A stretch of DNA of 64,000 bases from an uncultured Flavobacteriales bacterium (GTDB taxonomy: Bacteria; Bacteroidota; Bacteroidia; Flavobacteriales_D; Parvicellaceae), in NCBI GenBank assembly GCA_943788115.1, contig CALSPA010000011.1, positions 1-64,000 of the forward strand, given 5' to 3'. The position numbers were made by a program, and so were the translations under genes. Under the pieces are notes generated by a model. It was not told the DNA's origin. It saw only the letters and a list, made by a program, of their open reading frames with translations, and did no database searches. This document shows positions 19,714 to 29,823 of the stretch, one piece after another (within the stretch, counting starts at the first letter, position 1; every line of letters begins with the position of its first letter).

Positions 19714-21990
19714 TTGAGTCTTAATTATAAATATTTCTTAGAATCATCCTATTTGTTGACAATGCTGCTGTTTTTGAACTTTAGCTATTCACAACAATTC
19801 AAATTCAGTGGAGTGATTTTAGATGAAAAAGGGAATTCTGTTCCATACGTTAATTTAGTAGATTCAATAAGTCTCTTGGGAACATCAGCTGATTATGATG
19901 GGAATTTTGAGCTTTTATTAGTTAAAGGTTCATATGATTTTAAACTTTCAAGTGTTGGCTTTGCAGATGAATTCATAAATGTGGAATTAAATTCTGATAC
20001 AAATTTTATTTTTAAACTAAAAAGAGCTGAGGGTTTTTTAGAAGAAGTTGTTATAAGTGGAACTTTGTCTGAAATATCTAAAAGAGAATCACCAATTCCA
20101 ATTGAAGTATACTCTGCAAATTATTTAAATAAGGTTCCTGTTCCTGGTTTGCTAGAGGCGACTCAGAATATAAACGGTGTGCGTCCTCAACTTAATTGTG
20201 CCGTATGTAATACAGGAGATATTCATATTAATGGTATGGAAGGTCCATATACTATGGTTACTATAGACGGTATGCCCATTGTTGGCGGTTTGTCTTCTGT
20301 TTATGGATTGCAAGGCATTCCAAATAGTCTTCTTCAAAGAGTGGAAGTGGTTAAAGGTCCAGCCTCAACTTTGTATGGTTCAGAAGCTGTTGCTGGTTTA
20401 ATTAATGTATTAACTAAAGATGTTGAATGTGCTCCTAAATTTTCGTTAAATATTTCATCAACTTCTTGGAGGGAAATTCAAACTGATTTTATGTTTAAGT
20501 ATGCCGAAAACAAAAAGGTAAGTGGAATATTTGCTGCTGATTATCATAATTATTCTAATCCAATCGATAATAATGGAGATAATTTTACGGACCTAACACT
20601 TAAGGATAGAATTTCAATATTTAATAAGTGGAGTGTTAATAGAAAAGATAAAAAGAAATCTATTTTTTCAGCTAGATATCTTTATGAAGACAGGTGGGGC
20701 GGTGAAATGCAATGGAATAATAGTTTTAGAGCAGGAGATAGTATATATGGAGAATCTATCTTCACAAATAGAGCTGAATTGATTGGTAAACACGAATTAC
20801 CTATAAAAGAAAACATTGTATTGGGTGGCTCATTTAGCTATCATGGCCATGATTCAAGGTATGGTTTGGTTAAATATGTTGCAAATCAACAAATTGCTTT
20901 TGGTCAATTGGTTTGGAACAAAAAACTTGGTAAGAGCCATAACCTTGTGAATGGTTTAGCTGTTAGGTATAGTTTTTATGATGACAATACACCTGTCACA
21001 TCAGTCTTAGAAAATGGCACTCAAATAAATGAACCAAACAAGTGGTTGTTGCCAGGTTTGTTTTGCCAAGATAATGTAACTCTTTCAAAAAAAATGAATA
21101 TTCTTTTGGGTTCAAGATTAGATTACCATTCTATTCATGGTTTAATTATTTCTCCAAGATTAAATTGGAAATGGAGTCCATCCTCTTATGTTTTTAGGGT
21201 TGGTTATGGAAATGGTTTCAGAGTGGTAAATGTTTTTTCTGAGGATCATGCCGCTTTAACAGGTGCTAGAGACGTAATAGTTAGTGAGGGTTTGAATCCT
21301 GAAAAATCTAATAATTTAAATCTCAACATTGAAAAAACAATTTTTACACCTTGGACTAAAATCTCCTTGGACGCATCTTTATTTTACACTTATTTTTCCA
21401 ATAAGATTATTCCAAACTATTCTAATGATAGTCAGATTAGGTATTCAAATTTGAATGGTTATGGTGTTTCAAGAGGTGTTTCATTAAATGCGAAATTCAT
21501 TTTTAATATCCCTTTAAGTATTAACCTAGGTACTACTTTGTTAGATGTTTATTCCATGCAATTAAATGAAGAGGCTACTTTAATTAAAGAAAAACAGCTA
21601 TTTACTGAACCATATTCTTGTACATGGTCTTGCTCTTATGATTTTAAAAGAGTGGGAATGACAATAGATTATACAGGCAATCTTTATGGACCTATGCACC
21701 TTCCGATTGTAGAAAATGATTTTAGATTACCTCAGTCGTCTCCTTTTAGTATAATGAATATTAAAATTGCTAAAGATTTTGATAAAGGATTTAATGTATA
21801 TGCAGGCATTAGAAACCTATTAAACTTTACACCTCCCGCAAATTCAATTTTAAGAGCTCATGATCCATTTGATAAATATGTTGATGACGAGTTAGATAAT
21901 CCAAATAATTATTCATTTGATCCTTCTTATATTTATACTTCTTTTCAGGGAATTACTTTTTTTGGAGGCATTAAATATGTTTTCAATTGA
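19714..21990 (+). CDS. TonB-dependent receptor
   Basis: CarboxypepD-like N-terminus, plug (DIHINGMEGPYTMVTIDGMPIVGGLSSVYG...VVKGPASTLYGSEAVAGLINV), barrel. Confidence 0.92.
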   Translation: MSLNYKYFLESSYLLTMLLFLNFSYSQQFKFSGVILDEKGNSVPYVNLVDSISLLGTSADYDGNFELLLVKGSYDFKLSSVGFADEFINVELNSDTNFIFKLKRAEGFLEEVVISGTLSEISKRESPIPIEVYSANYLNKVPVPGLLEATQNINGVRPQLNCAVCNTGDIHINGMEGPYTMVTIDGMPIVGGLSSVYGLQGIPNSLLQRVEVVKGPASTLYGSEAVAGLINVLTKDVECAPKFSLNISSTSWREIQTDFMFKYAENKKVSGIFAADYHNYSNPIDNNGDNFTDLTLKDRISIFNKWSVNRKDKKKSIFSARYLYEDRWGGEMQWNNSFRAGDSIYGESIFTNRAELIGKHELPIKENIVLGGSFSYHGHDSRYGLVKYVANQQIAFGQLVWNKKLGKSHNLVNGLAVRYSFYDDNTPVTSVLENGTQINEPNKWLLPGLFCQDNVTLSKKMNILLGSRLDYHSIHGLIISPRLNWKWSPSSYVFRVGYGNGFRVVNVFSEDHAALTGARDVIVSEGLNPEKSNNLNLNIEKTIFTPWTKISLDASLFYTYFSNKIIPNYSNDSQIRYSNLNGYGVSRGVSLNAKFIFNIPLSINLGTTLLDVYSMQLNEEATLIKEKQLFTEPYSCTWSCSYDFKRVGMTIDYTGNLYGPMHLPIVENDFRLPQSSPFSIMNIKIAKDFDKGFNVYAGIRNLLNFTPPANSILRAHDPFDKYVDDELDNPNNYSFDPSYIYTSFQGITFFGGIKYVFN

Positions 21991-23095
21991 TTTGCTTTGA
22001 ATATGACCACTCTTTAAAACTAAACCCCCATCTTTTATTAATAGCTATTAATTCTTGCTCAGAAAGCGTATTGAATTTATTTTTTTTGTAATCCTTTATT
22101 GAAGACAAGTATTTTATAATATTAGGTTTTACTTTTTCAAAATCTCCTAAATCTAAGTGTTTGTAAATTTTTTCTATTGAATTTATTGGATGATTTGAAA
22201 GCTCTTTATAGCTTATTTCAATGTGATTTTCTTTTGGTATTTCATTTCTGTCTGAAATATATTTTTTTAAAGTTTCTTCATAACAATATAGCACCCTTTC
22301 TTTTATTTCTGCTTCAGAGAATTCTTGTAGAAATTGTGTTTTTATAGTCTTGTTGTACAAATGAATGTTTGATTGATACACATCATAAGGGTTTCTATGG
22401 ATGAATATGAATTTTGCTCTAGGGTAAAGCTCAAGTAAAACTTTAATTCTTGCGGTATTGTGTGGGTTTTTAAGTAATAACTTTTTGTCTTTTCCATGGT
22501 ATAAAGCTATCTGACATAGCATTTTATGGTATACTTTTTTCCAAGCTATTTTTTCATTTTCTTTTGTGTTTTTAAAAACATTGTATTTGTCAAAGTAGGA
22601 AGTATTCTGAGGGAAAAAGAAAGTTTGCATGCCACTTTTTTCAGTAAGATTTGTTAAGGGGTGTTCTTCTTCTGTAGGAGCTGATGCATCTATTTTAATG
22701 TTGTCTTGAGGTCTTGTGGATGGCATAAAATAATTTAAAACAGGTCTCATGAAAGTTTTTGAAACAAATGCTACTTTAAAGAAAAAAGCTTGAAATGCTT
22801 CTAAATAGCTAAACTGATTATCTTGTGCTAGTAGGTAATGTAAATGGGTTGTTCCACTTCTCCAATGGCCAATTACAAATACAGGTTGATTGTTTTTTAA
22901 ATCTACTTTTGAAAGCTTGAAAAATAAAAAAAGAGTCTGTAACCATCTAAATGGGGCAGATACTACTATAAACAAAACTATTTTGGTCCTCATTTTTCTT
23001 CTTTTAGAAGAAAATTTGTTTTGCATTCTAAGCTTTATCCAAAGAGCTAGACTAGAAATGAATAATTGATGTTCTTGTATTTCCTCTTTACTCAT
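21983..23095 (-). CDS. Sulfotransferase family protein
   Basis: PAPS-binding GHWRSGTTHLHYLLAQD; KNPHNTARIKVLLELYPRAKFIFIHRNPYDVYQS. Confidence 0.9.
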   Translation of the reverse strand: MSKEEIQEHQLFISSLALWIKLRMQNKFSSKRRKMRTKIVLFIVVSAPFRWLQTLFLFFKLSKVDLKNNQPVFVIGHWRSGTTHLHYLLAQDNQFSYLEAFQAFFFKVAFVSKTFMRPVLNYFMPSTRPQDNIKIDASAPTEEEHPLTNLTEKSGMQTFFFPQNTSYFDKYNVFKNTKENEKIAWKKVYHKMLCQIALYHGKDKKLLLKNPHNTARIKVLLELYPRAKFIFIHRNPYDVYQSNIHLYNKTIKTQFLQEFSEAEIKERVLYCYEETLKKYISDRNEIPKENHIEISYKELSNHPINSIEKIYKHLDLGDFEKVKPNIIKYLSSIKDYKKNKFNTLSEQELIAINKRWGFSFKEWSYSKQIN

Positions 23096-23225
23096 AAATC
23101 AAACATTATTTTACTTGTTCCTTAAAATTAAAAAAACCTGACCATTTGAATTGTTTTTTTGTAAGTTTGCCGCATTAAAATTTAAAAGATTTATTAAATC
23201 TTATTACTAATTATAATTTTTTAAA

Positions 23226-23477
23226 ATGAATATTTATGTAGGTAACCTTAATTATAAGGTTCAAGAAGAAGATGTTAAAGATGTCTTTGAAACTTATGGA
23301 GATGTAACATCAGTTAAGTTAATCTCTGATAAGATAACAGGAAGAGCCAAAGGTTTTGGTTTTGTTGAAATGTCGAATGATCAAGAAGCTCTTGATGCAA
23401 TCGAAAACTTAGATGGACACCAATTAATGGAAAGAGAAATGCGTGTTAATGAAGCTAAACCAAGAGATAACTCATAA
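23226..23477 (+). CDS. RNA-binding protein with RRM domain
   Basis: RNP motifs NIYVGNLNY and GRAKGFGFVEM. Confidence 0.95.
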   Translation: MNIYVGNLNYKVQEEDVKDVFETYGDVTSVKLISDKITGRAKGFGFVEMSNDQEALDAIENLDGHQLMEREMRVNEAKPRDNS

Positions 23478-23488
23478 TATAAACTAAA

Positions 23489-23914
23489 ATGAAAGTTGAA
23501 TTAAATAAAAATGTATCTGTTCATTATACAGGTAAATTAAAAGATGGAAGTGTTTTTGATTCTTCTGTTGATAGAGAACCTTTAAGCTTTACTGTAGGAG
23601 ATGGTAAATTAATTCCAGGTTTTGAAAACGGAATTGTAGGAATGCAGGTTAATGAAAAGAAATTGATAGAAATCCCAAGTAACGAAGCTTATGGTGACGT
23701 TAAAGATGAACTAATACAAGAAGTTTCTAAATCTAATTTGCCAAAAGAATTAAGCCCAGAAGTTGGTATGCAATTACAATCTAATGCTGAGGACGGTAGT
23801 ACTTTACTTGTAACTATTGTTAAGGTAGAAGATGAGTCTGTAGTTGTTGATGCAAATCATCCATTAGCTGGTAAAGATTTAATTTTTGATATCGAAGTTG
23901 TAGATATTAAATAA
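23489..23914 (+). CDS. FKBP-type peptidyl-prolyl isomerase (SlyD-like)
   Basis: VSVHYTGKLKDGSVFDSS...GKLIPGFENGIVGMQ; insert and DANHPLAGKDLIFDIEV. Confidence 0.93.
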   Translation: MKVELNKNVSVHYTGKLKDGSVFDSSVDREPLSFTVGDGKLIPGFENGIVGMQVNEKKLIEIPSNEAYGDVKDELIQEVSKSNLPKELSPEVGMQLQSNAEDGSTLLVTIVKVEDESVVVDANHPLAGKDLIFDIEVVDIK

Positions 23915-23937
23915 GTTTTTAAAATATTAAACTTTGT

Positions 23938-23962
23938 AAAAGGCCCTTGCTGGGCCTTTTTT
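23938..23962. terminator. Bidirectional rho-independent terminator
   Basis: AAAAGGCCC-TTGCT-GGGCCTTTTTT between convergent genes. Confidence 0.85.
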
Positions 23963-26087
23963 ATTTGCCAATTATTTTTAATTCTACTCTTCTGTTCTTA
24001 GCTTTTCCTTTAGGACTTGTATTTGGAGCAAGTGGTTTAGATTCTCCATAACCTTTAGCTTCTAGTCTACTAGTATTAACTCCTTTATTGTTTAAGTAGT
24101 TTACAGCTGATTGAGCTCTACCTTCTGAGAGATTTTGATTAAAAACATCAGACCCATCACTGTCCGTATGTCCTGCCAATTCTATTCGAATTGTTGGGTT
24201 CTGATTCAAGAAATCTACTAATTGATCTAAAATTCTAAAAGATCTTTCATCAAGAGCATTATTCCCTGTTTTGAAAAGTAAATCCTCTACTATTATACTT
24301 TTTCCAACTTCAATTGGTGAGAGTAAAATTACTTGTTTTAAATCTTTCGCTTCTTTCGCCTCAATTTTAATTTTTTGATTAAAATACCCTTCCTTGGTAA
24401 CTAAAATTTCAAATTTATTACCAATTTCTAATGGATAGCTTTCTGGTGGCAAACTATTAAGAGCAATTAAAGAACTTTCTTGATTTTCAGGGTCAGTTAA
24501 GTTTATAGCCATCACTGTACTTTTAATTGGCTTTTTAGTTGTTTCATCTAAAACTATTAATTGTAATTGCGTAGCAATAATCTCTGGTTTTGTTTTAGAA
24601 ACATACATTGTTTTACTAAGAGTTCCGTACTTATCATATCTTAATTCCAATACAGCATTTTCATAACCTTCAGCATTTAATGAAATTGTATGTTTTTTAC
24701 CACTTTCAAGTTCTGTTAATAATTTGTTCCCAGATCCAATTTCTTTTTGCTCTCCAGAATTTTGATCTACTAGAGTAATGGTTACATTAACTGGTTCATT
24801 AGTTTCTTTATCAAGAATATCTAATTCTAGGTCAAATAATCTAATTGTTTTGGATAAGTAAACCTTCTGAGTTTTAGATTCATCGGAGTTATTCATTACG
24901 AAAATTGTATCTGTGTCGTAATTATCTTTAGAAATGAATAGCTGGTATTCATCTTTTTGATTCAACGGTATATTGCTTTTTGAAAGATTGTTAAACAAAT
25001 TACCATTTTCATTCGTAGCATTATTTTTGAATTGGGCATTTGCTTCAATTAATACTTTAGTATCTGCATCGTATACTTCAATGATGAAATCAAATGTTTT
25101 TATTTTGTCTACTTGCTTAATTTTATAATTAAGAAACAATTCAAATGATCCTGTACTTGTGTTTAAAGGATCTGCTATAGAAGAAGTTGTGAAATCATAG
25201 GTTAGACCTATATCCATCTTGTTTGACAGGTATTTTAAGCTCATAATGGCAGCATCGTTTAATCTGTAAAATCCTCCAATTCCAATTGCAGTCTTTTTTT
25301 GAGAATCTTTAGCTAAATCATATATGAAGTCACTACCCAATACAACATGAGCCATACTTCCTTGTAACATCACTAATGCTTTTGGGGAAATTGCAAACTC
25401 ACCAAAACCAATGTTTCCACCACCTGTTAGAGCAATTCTCATTGGCATTCTAAAATCTTCCACTAAACTTAAGTCTTTTGAGCTTGAAATGGGTTGATTT
25501 ATGTTGAAACCAGTTACACCAATATAATATTTATTGTTACCTAAAGAATCTTTCGAAAACCAAGTTAGTGATGGGGTGATTTCAATACCATTTACAACTG
25601 GGTTGTTAACATTTTCACCAAAAGGAGAACTTGGGTCATAGTACCCATTTATAAATTGCGATCCAGTACTAACAGAACTTAAATCCGTTGCTCCATTAAA
25701 ATAGCCAGCTTTTAAACCTGCAGCTAAATAATTTGAATTGTCAAATTCGAAATTATAGGCACCTGTTAAAGCAAACTGATTGTTTGTAATTGAACCTCCA
25801 TCGCCTAATCTTTCATTAATAAATGAAATGCCTACTGTAGCTATTTTCTTATTGCTATTGGCTTTTTTTATTGGGTAAAACCCTTCAAATTGAGACGTGC
25901 TAAATGGTCGAACAATACTCATCCATTGACTTCGATGAATCATCGTTAAATTAATGTCATCAGACATACCTATTGCTGATGGATTTGCAAGTGAAAATGA
26001 ACGGTCGAAGTTGGAGAAAAAGGCATCTTGACTTATTGATGAAAAGCTAATAAGAAGAAATACTATGATGAGATTAAAATTTTTCAT
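23961..26087 (-). CDS. PorP/SprF-type T9SS membrane protein fused to carboxypeptidase-regulatory-like repeats and an OmpA domain
   Basis: N-term DAFFSNFDRSFSLANPSAIGMSDDINLTMIHRSQW...(PorP/SprF); three Ig-like repeats; C-term LAGHTDSDGSDVFNQNLSEGRAQSAVNYLNNKGV...AKNRRVELKI (OmpA). Confidence 0.87.
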   Translation of the reverse strand: MKNFNLIIVFLLISFSSISQDAFFSNFDRSFSLANPSAIGMSDDINLTMIHRSQWMSIVRPFSTSQFEGFYPIKKANSNKKIATVGISFINERLGDGGSITNNQFALTGAYNFEFDNSNYLAAGLKAGYFNGATDLSSVSTGSQFINGYYDPSSPFGENVNNPVVNGIEITPSLTWFSKDSLGNNKYYIGVTGFNINQPISSSKDLSLVEDFRMPMRIALTGGGNIGFGEFAISPKALVMLQGSMAHVVLGSDFIYDLAKDSQKKTAIGIGGFYRLNDAAIMSLKYLSNKMDIGLTYDFTTSSIADPLNTSTGSFELFLNYKIKQVDKIKTFDFIIEVYDADTKVLIEANAQFKNNATNENGNLFNNLSKSNIPLNQKDEYQLFISKDNYDTDTIFVMNNSDESKTQKVYLSKTIRLFDLELDILDKETNEPVNVTITLVDQNSGEQKEIGSGNKLLTELESGKKHTISLNAEGYENAVLELRYDKYGTLSKTMYVSKTKPEIIATQLQLIVLDETTKKPIKSTVMAINLTDPENQESSLIALNSLPPESYPLEIGNKFEILVTKEGYFNQKIKIEAKEAKDLKQVILLSPIEVGKSIIVEDLLFKTGNNALDERSFRILDQLVDFLNQNPTIRIELAGHTDSDGSDVFNQNLSEGRAQSAVNYLNNKGVNTSRLEAKGYGESKPLAPNTSPKGKAKNRRVELKIIGK

Positions 26088-26105
26088 GTTTTTTCAGTTA
26101 TTAGT

Positions 26106-27905
26106 TTAACGTTTTAATAAAATACTTCCAGATGATTTTAGATTGTTTATCAAGCTAAAATCAACGGCATTTCCATTAGAGTCGTTTGCTATAAGAGTCC
26201 ATAAATATACTCCAGTAGGTTGGTCTATGTTATTGAACTTACCATCCCATCCTTCGGATTTAAGAATAGATAAACTTGTAGTTGAATAAACTACCTCACC
26301 CCATCTATTATAAATTTGAAATAAAATGTCCTCTGAGAGTCCATTTCCATAAAGAAGCAAGAGATCATTTTTATCATCATTATTAGGTGTGAACATGGTT
26401 GGTAGAAATAAATTGTTTTGAATTTGAGTAACTACAATTGTGTCAAAAGCAATACAACCATTAGCATCGGTAATTTGAACCCAGTATTCTCCAAATTCGT
26501 CAACTGTTTCAATTGAAGAGCTCCCCCCGGTAGACCAATTGTACGAACTAAATCCAGCCCCTGCATCTAAATCTATAAAATCAATTTCGTTAATGCTAGT
26601 GTCAAGTCCAAGATCAACAACAGGGTTGGAAAATAAATTAACACCAATTGAATCTGTAACAGAACAATCATAATTATTAGTAACAGTTAATTCATATGTC
26701 CCTGAATCAGAAACCGTAATCGATGATGTGTTTTCACCTGAGCCCCATAAGTAAGTTACAAATGGAGTAGTGCCGTCTATTAATAAAGAAAATCCATCAC
26801 ATATTGTAGTGTCATTTCCAAGGTTTAGTATAGGAAGAGGTGAAACGTCTATAGAATAAAAATCTGATCCTAGGCAAGAGTTTAAGTCAGTTAAAGAAAC
26901 AAAAACAGTGTCACCTTGAATTAATGAAGCAGTAGAAAAAGAATCTACAACACCAGTTTGAATTAGCGAGCCGCCTGTGTTTATAGTCCAATCATAATTT
27001 AAACCATTTTCAGCATAAAATGTAACACTTTCTCCCTCACAAATTGAATCTGCAGATGCAGAAAGATTTGGTTCAGGTAAACCGTAAATTTCAATTACAG
27101 CATTGCTTGAATTTGAAGCATTGATGCACCCTGGTAGAGATGACCATGTTAACGTGTATGTTTCTCCGGGTTGACCAGTGAAAGTGGCGTTTGGGTCAGC
27201 ATTGTTAGAGAAAAAACCACCGTTTCCAGCGCTAACAGACCAAGTTCCGTTTCCTGTAGCGTTAAGACCTATTACAGAGTCGCACACAGCATCGTCACTT
27301 CCAGCATCAAAATTAGTGTATTCCCATCTAATTTGAATCTTAGCCCAATATTGCTCATATCCGTTTGATGGTGATCCTGAACCGTCTCTAGAAACAAGAT
27401 ACTCGTTCCATTGACAAGCGGGGTCATTTTTAAATGATATTTGACCAGCAGGGGCAAGCGCACCAGAGACATTGCCCATAGACGCATAATTATCATCTCC
27501 ATCCAAACAAAATCCTGATGAAAAAGGATTGGCATTAAATGTTCTGTATGTGCAATTTCCACCACAGGCATCTTTTTCCCAGCATTCCATTTGTACATTA
27601 ATTTGAGTCGCAGATGAATTAGAACCTGTTATTAAGGTGTAATCAGCTAAGTTCCACCAATCTCCCCATTGATTTGTAACATGCTTGCATTGTGCTGCGT
27701 TAAATCCAACACCTGCATTATCTTGTGCTCTAACAAACCAGGTAGGGTCTTGATCACCATATAAAAAGGAACCTATTCCACCATCATCAGCATCAGCTTC
27801 TGCCATAAGTTCAACTACCCTTACTTCATAATTTACATTCTGAGCGGTTAAATAAATAGGTGATATAAAAACAAATAATAATGTTAAGGAATAAAAAAGC
27901 TTCAT
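26106..27905 (-). CDS. Cys-rich surface protein with gliding-motility-associated (T9SS type B) C-terminal domain
   Basis: Signal peptide; PKD/Ig-like repeats; C-term NNLFLPTMFTPNNDDKNDLLLLYGNGLSEDILFQIYNRWGEVVYST...WDGKFNNIDQPTGVYLWTLIA. Confidence 0.87.
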   Translation of the reverse strand: MKLFYSLTLLFVFISPIYLTAQNVNYEVRVVELMAEADADDGGIGSFLYGDQDPTWFVRAQDNAGVGFNAAQCKHVTNQWGDWWNLADYTLITGSNSSATQINVQMECWEKDACGGNCTYRTFNANPFSSGFCLDGDDNYASMGNVSGALAPAGQISFKNDPACQWNEYLVSRDGSGSPSNGYEQYWAKIQIRWEYTNFDAGSDDAVCDSVIGLNATGNGTWSVSAGNGGFFSNNADPNATFTGQPGETYTLTWSSLPGCINASNSSNAVIEIYGLPEPNLSASADSICEGESVTFYAENGLNYDWTINTGGSLIQTGVVDSFSTASLIQGDTVFVSLTDLNSCLGSDFYSIDVSPLPILNLGNDTTICDGFSLLIDGTTPFVTYLWGSGENTSSITVSDSGTYELTVTNNYDCSVTDSIGVNLFSNPVVDLGLDTSINEIDFIDLDAGAGFSSYNWSTGGSSSIETVDEFGEYWVQITDANGCIAFDTIVVTQIQNNLFLPTMFTPNNDDKNDLLLLYGNGLSEDILFQIYNRWGEVVYSTTSLSILKSEGWDGKFNNIDQPTGVYLWTLIANDSNGNAVDFSLINNLKSSGSILLKR

Positions 27906-27964
27906 AATTAATATTTACGTTGAAAATGTCATTTCTACATAAATATATGATTTTTTCAAAAAAA

Positions 27965-27986
27965 AAACTCCCATAAATGAGAGTTT
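27965..27986 (-). terminator. Terminator of the beta-oxidation operon
   Basis: AAACTC..CAT-AA-ATG..GAGTTT hairpin; read on minus strand it is followed by a T-run. Confidence 0.65.
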
Positions 27987-28015
27987 GTTTTTTTAGGTCT
28001 TAATTAGAATAGTTT

Positions 28016-29818
28016 CTAATAACAGTATTCATTTTTGTCGATTAGCTTTAAAGCAATTAGCTGTCTAGCTTCTTTAGGATTGAATGGCTCATGTTTTGTG
28101 AAACGTTTCATACCCATTAACATCATTTTTAGTTCATCACCAGAAGAGAATGTGTTTATGGCATCTTTTCCAGCCTTATTTATAATGTCACAACCATCGT
28201 AAATTAAAACTTGCATCATTGCAATTTGCTCTTTACAATTTTCTTCACCTTTAAGCTGAACCATTTTTTCTACTCTCAATAATGTAGATTCTGTAACATA
28301 AATTGTATTAATGATATCTGCAATATTCATTACAATTTCTTGTTCTTTGGCAAGCTTATCTCCAATTTTTTGGACAGCAGATCCAGCAACCATAAGTAAA
28401 GCTTTCTTGAAATTCGTAACACATTTTTTTGCTGCAGAAAATGTTGAATTATCAGAGTCTCCAAAATCTGGGATCCCCATTAATTCTTTTCCAACAGCTG
28501 TAGCTGGTCCAAGCAGATCAATTTCACCTTTCATTGCTTTACGAAGTATCATACTAACAGTAAGCATTCTATTAATTTCGTTAGTGCCTTCAAAAATTCT
28601 ATTTATTCTAGCATCTCTGTAAGATCTTTCAATGTTTTTTTCAGCAGAAAAACCCATTCCACCATGAATTTGAAGCCCTTCATCTACAACATAATCTAAA
28701 ACTTCAGAACCGTAAACTTTTAAGATGGCACATTCAGGAGCGAATTGTTCAATACCCTTTAGAGTAGCATCTTCTTTAGAAAGTCCATTTTTAACTAAAT
28801 CTTCAATTGCATCTTCAATGTTTTGTGTTGCTCTATATGTAGCAGATTCACATGCGAATGTTCTAATGCATTGTTCAGCTAATTTGTATCTAATAGCTCC
28901 GTATTTAGATATTGGTCTGTTAAATTGCTCTCTCTCGTTTGCATACACCACTGATTCTGTGATGGTGCCTTTGGCTCCACCCATAACACCCCCAGCTAAT
29001 TTTATTCTTCCAATATTAAGAATGTTTACTGCAATTTTAAACCCTTGTTCTCTTTTATATAACATGTTTCCTATAGGGATTTTCACGTCATTAAAGAATA
29101 CTTGTCTTGTTGAAGATCCTTTAATCCCCAATTTCTTTTCTTCGGCATTTAATGTGATGCCTTCGGTTGTTCCTTCAACTAGAAACGCAGTAAGATTTTT
29201 ATCATCATCAATTTTGGCAAAAACTGTAAACAAGTCTGCAAATCCTGCATTGGTTATCCACATTTTTTGACCGTTTATAATGTAGTTTTCACCACTTTTA
29301 TCTAAAGTTGCTTTTGTTTTTGCAGAATTTGCATCAGAACCTGAGCTTGGTTCGGTTAGGCAATATGCAGCTTTCCATTCACCTGTAGCTAGTTTAGGAA
29401 TGTATTTTTCTTTTTGTTCTTGATTGCCATAATAGAGTAGAGGTAATGTTCCAATTCCAGTATGTGCACCATATGCTACTGAGAAAGAGTGGCCTGTTCC
29501 TAACGCTTCTGTTGCAAGCATTGAGGTAATGAAATTGACACCTAGCCCGCCTAAACTTTCAGGAACTGAGAGGCCCAATAAACCAAGCTCTCCGGCTTTA
29601 TTCATAAGACCAGCCATCAGTTTTGGATCTTTACTACTGTCTATTTCATCTAAGATTGGGATAACTTCAGTGTTTAGAAAATCTACACACATTTGAGCTA
29701 TCATTTTTTGCTCTTCTGACCATTCTTCTGGAATAAAGATGTCGTTGAAATTGGTTTCCTTTACTAAAAATTCGCCACCTTTTATAGCTGCTTTTTCTTC
29801 ATTTTTCACTTCACTCAT
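28016..29818 (-). CDS. Acyl-CoA dehydrogenase family protein
   Basis: AYCLTEPSSGSDANSAKTKA, LQIHGGMGFSAEKNIERSYRDARINRIFEGTNEINR. Confidence 0.95.
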   Translation of the reverse strand: MSEVKNEEKAAIKGGEFLVKETNFNDIFIPEEWSEEQKMIAQMCVDFLNTEVIPILDEIDSSKDPKLMAGLMNKAGELGLLGLSVPESLGGLGVNFITSMLATEALGTGHSFSVAYGAHTGIGTLPLLYYGNQEQKEKYIPKLATGEWKAAYCLTEPSSGSDANSAKTKATLDKSGENYIINGQKMWITNAGFADLFTVFAKIDDDKNLTAFLVEGTTEGITLNAEEKKLGIKGSSTRQVFFNDVKIPIGNMLYKREQGFKIAVNILNIGRIKLAGGVMGGAKGTITESVVYANEREQFNRPISKYGAIRYKLAEQCIRTFACESATYRATQNIEDAIEDLVKNGLSKEDATLKGIEQFAPECAILKVYGSEVLDYVVDEGLQIHGGMGFSAEKNIERSYRDARINRIFEGTNEINRMLTVSMILRKAMKGEIDLLGPATAVGKELMGIPDFGDSDNSTFSAAKKCVTNFKKALLMVAGSAVQKIGDKLAKEQEIVMNIADIINTIYVTESTLLRVEKMVQLKGEENCKEQIAMMQVLIYDGCDIINKAGKDAINTFSSGDELKMMLMGMKRFTKHEPFNPKEARQLIALKLIDKNEYCY

Positions 29819-29823
29819 AATAT

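Noticed and set aside
23162-23169. TAAGTTTG as promoter -7 element for the RRM gene
   Set aside because: Matches TAnnTTTG but no -33 TTG at suitable spacing; left unlisted as a feature.
27272-27598. Minus-strand ORF 108 aa inside the type-B CTD gene
   Set aside because: Alternate-frame translation of a well-supported CDS; no signal of its own.
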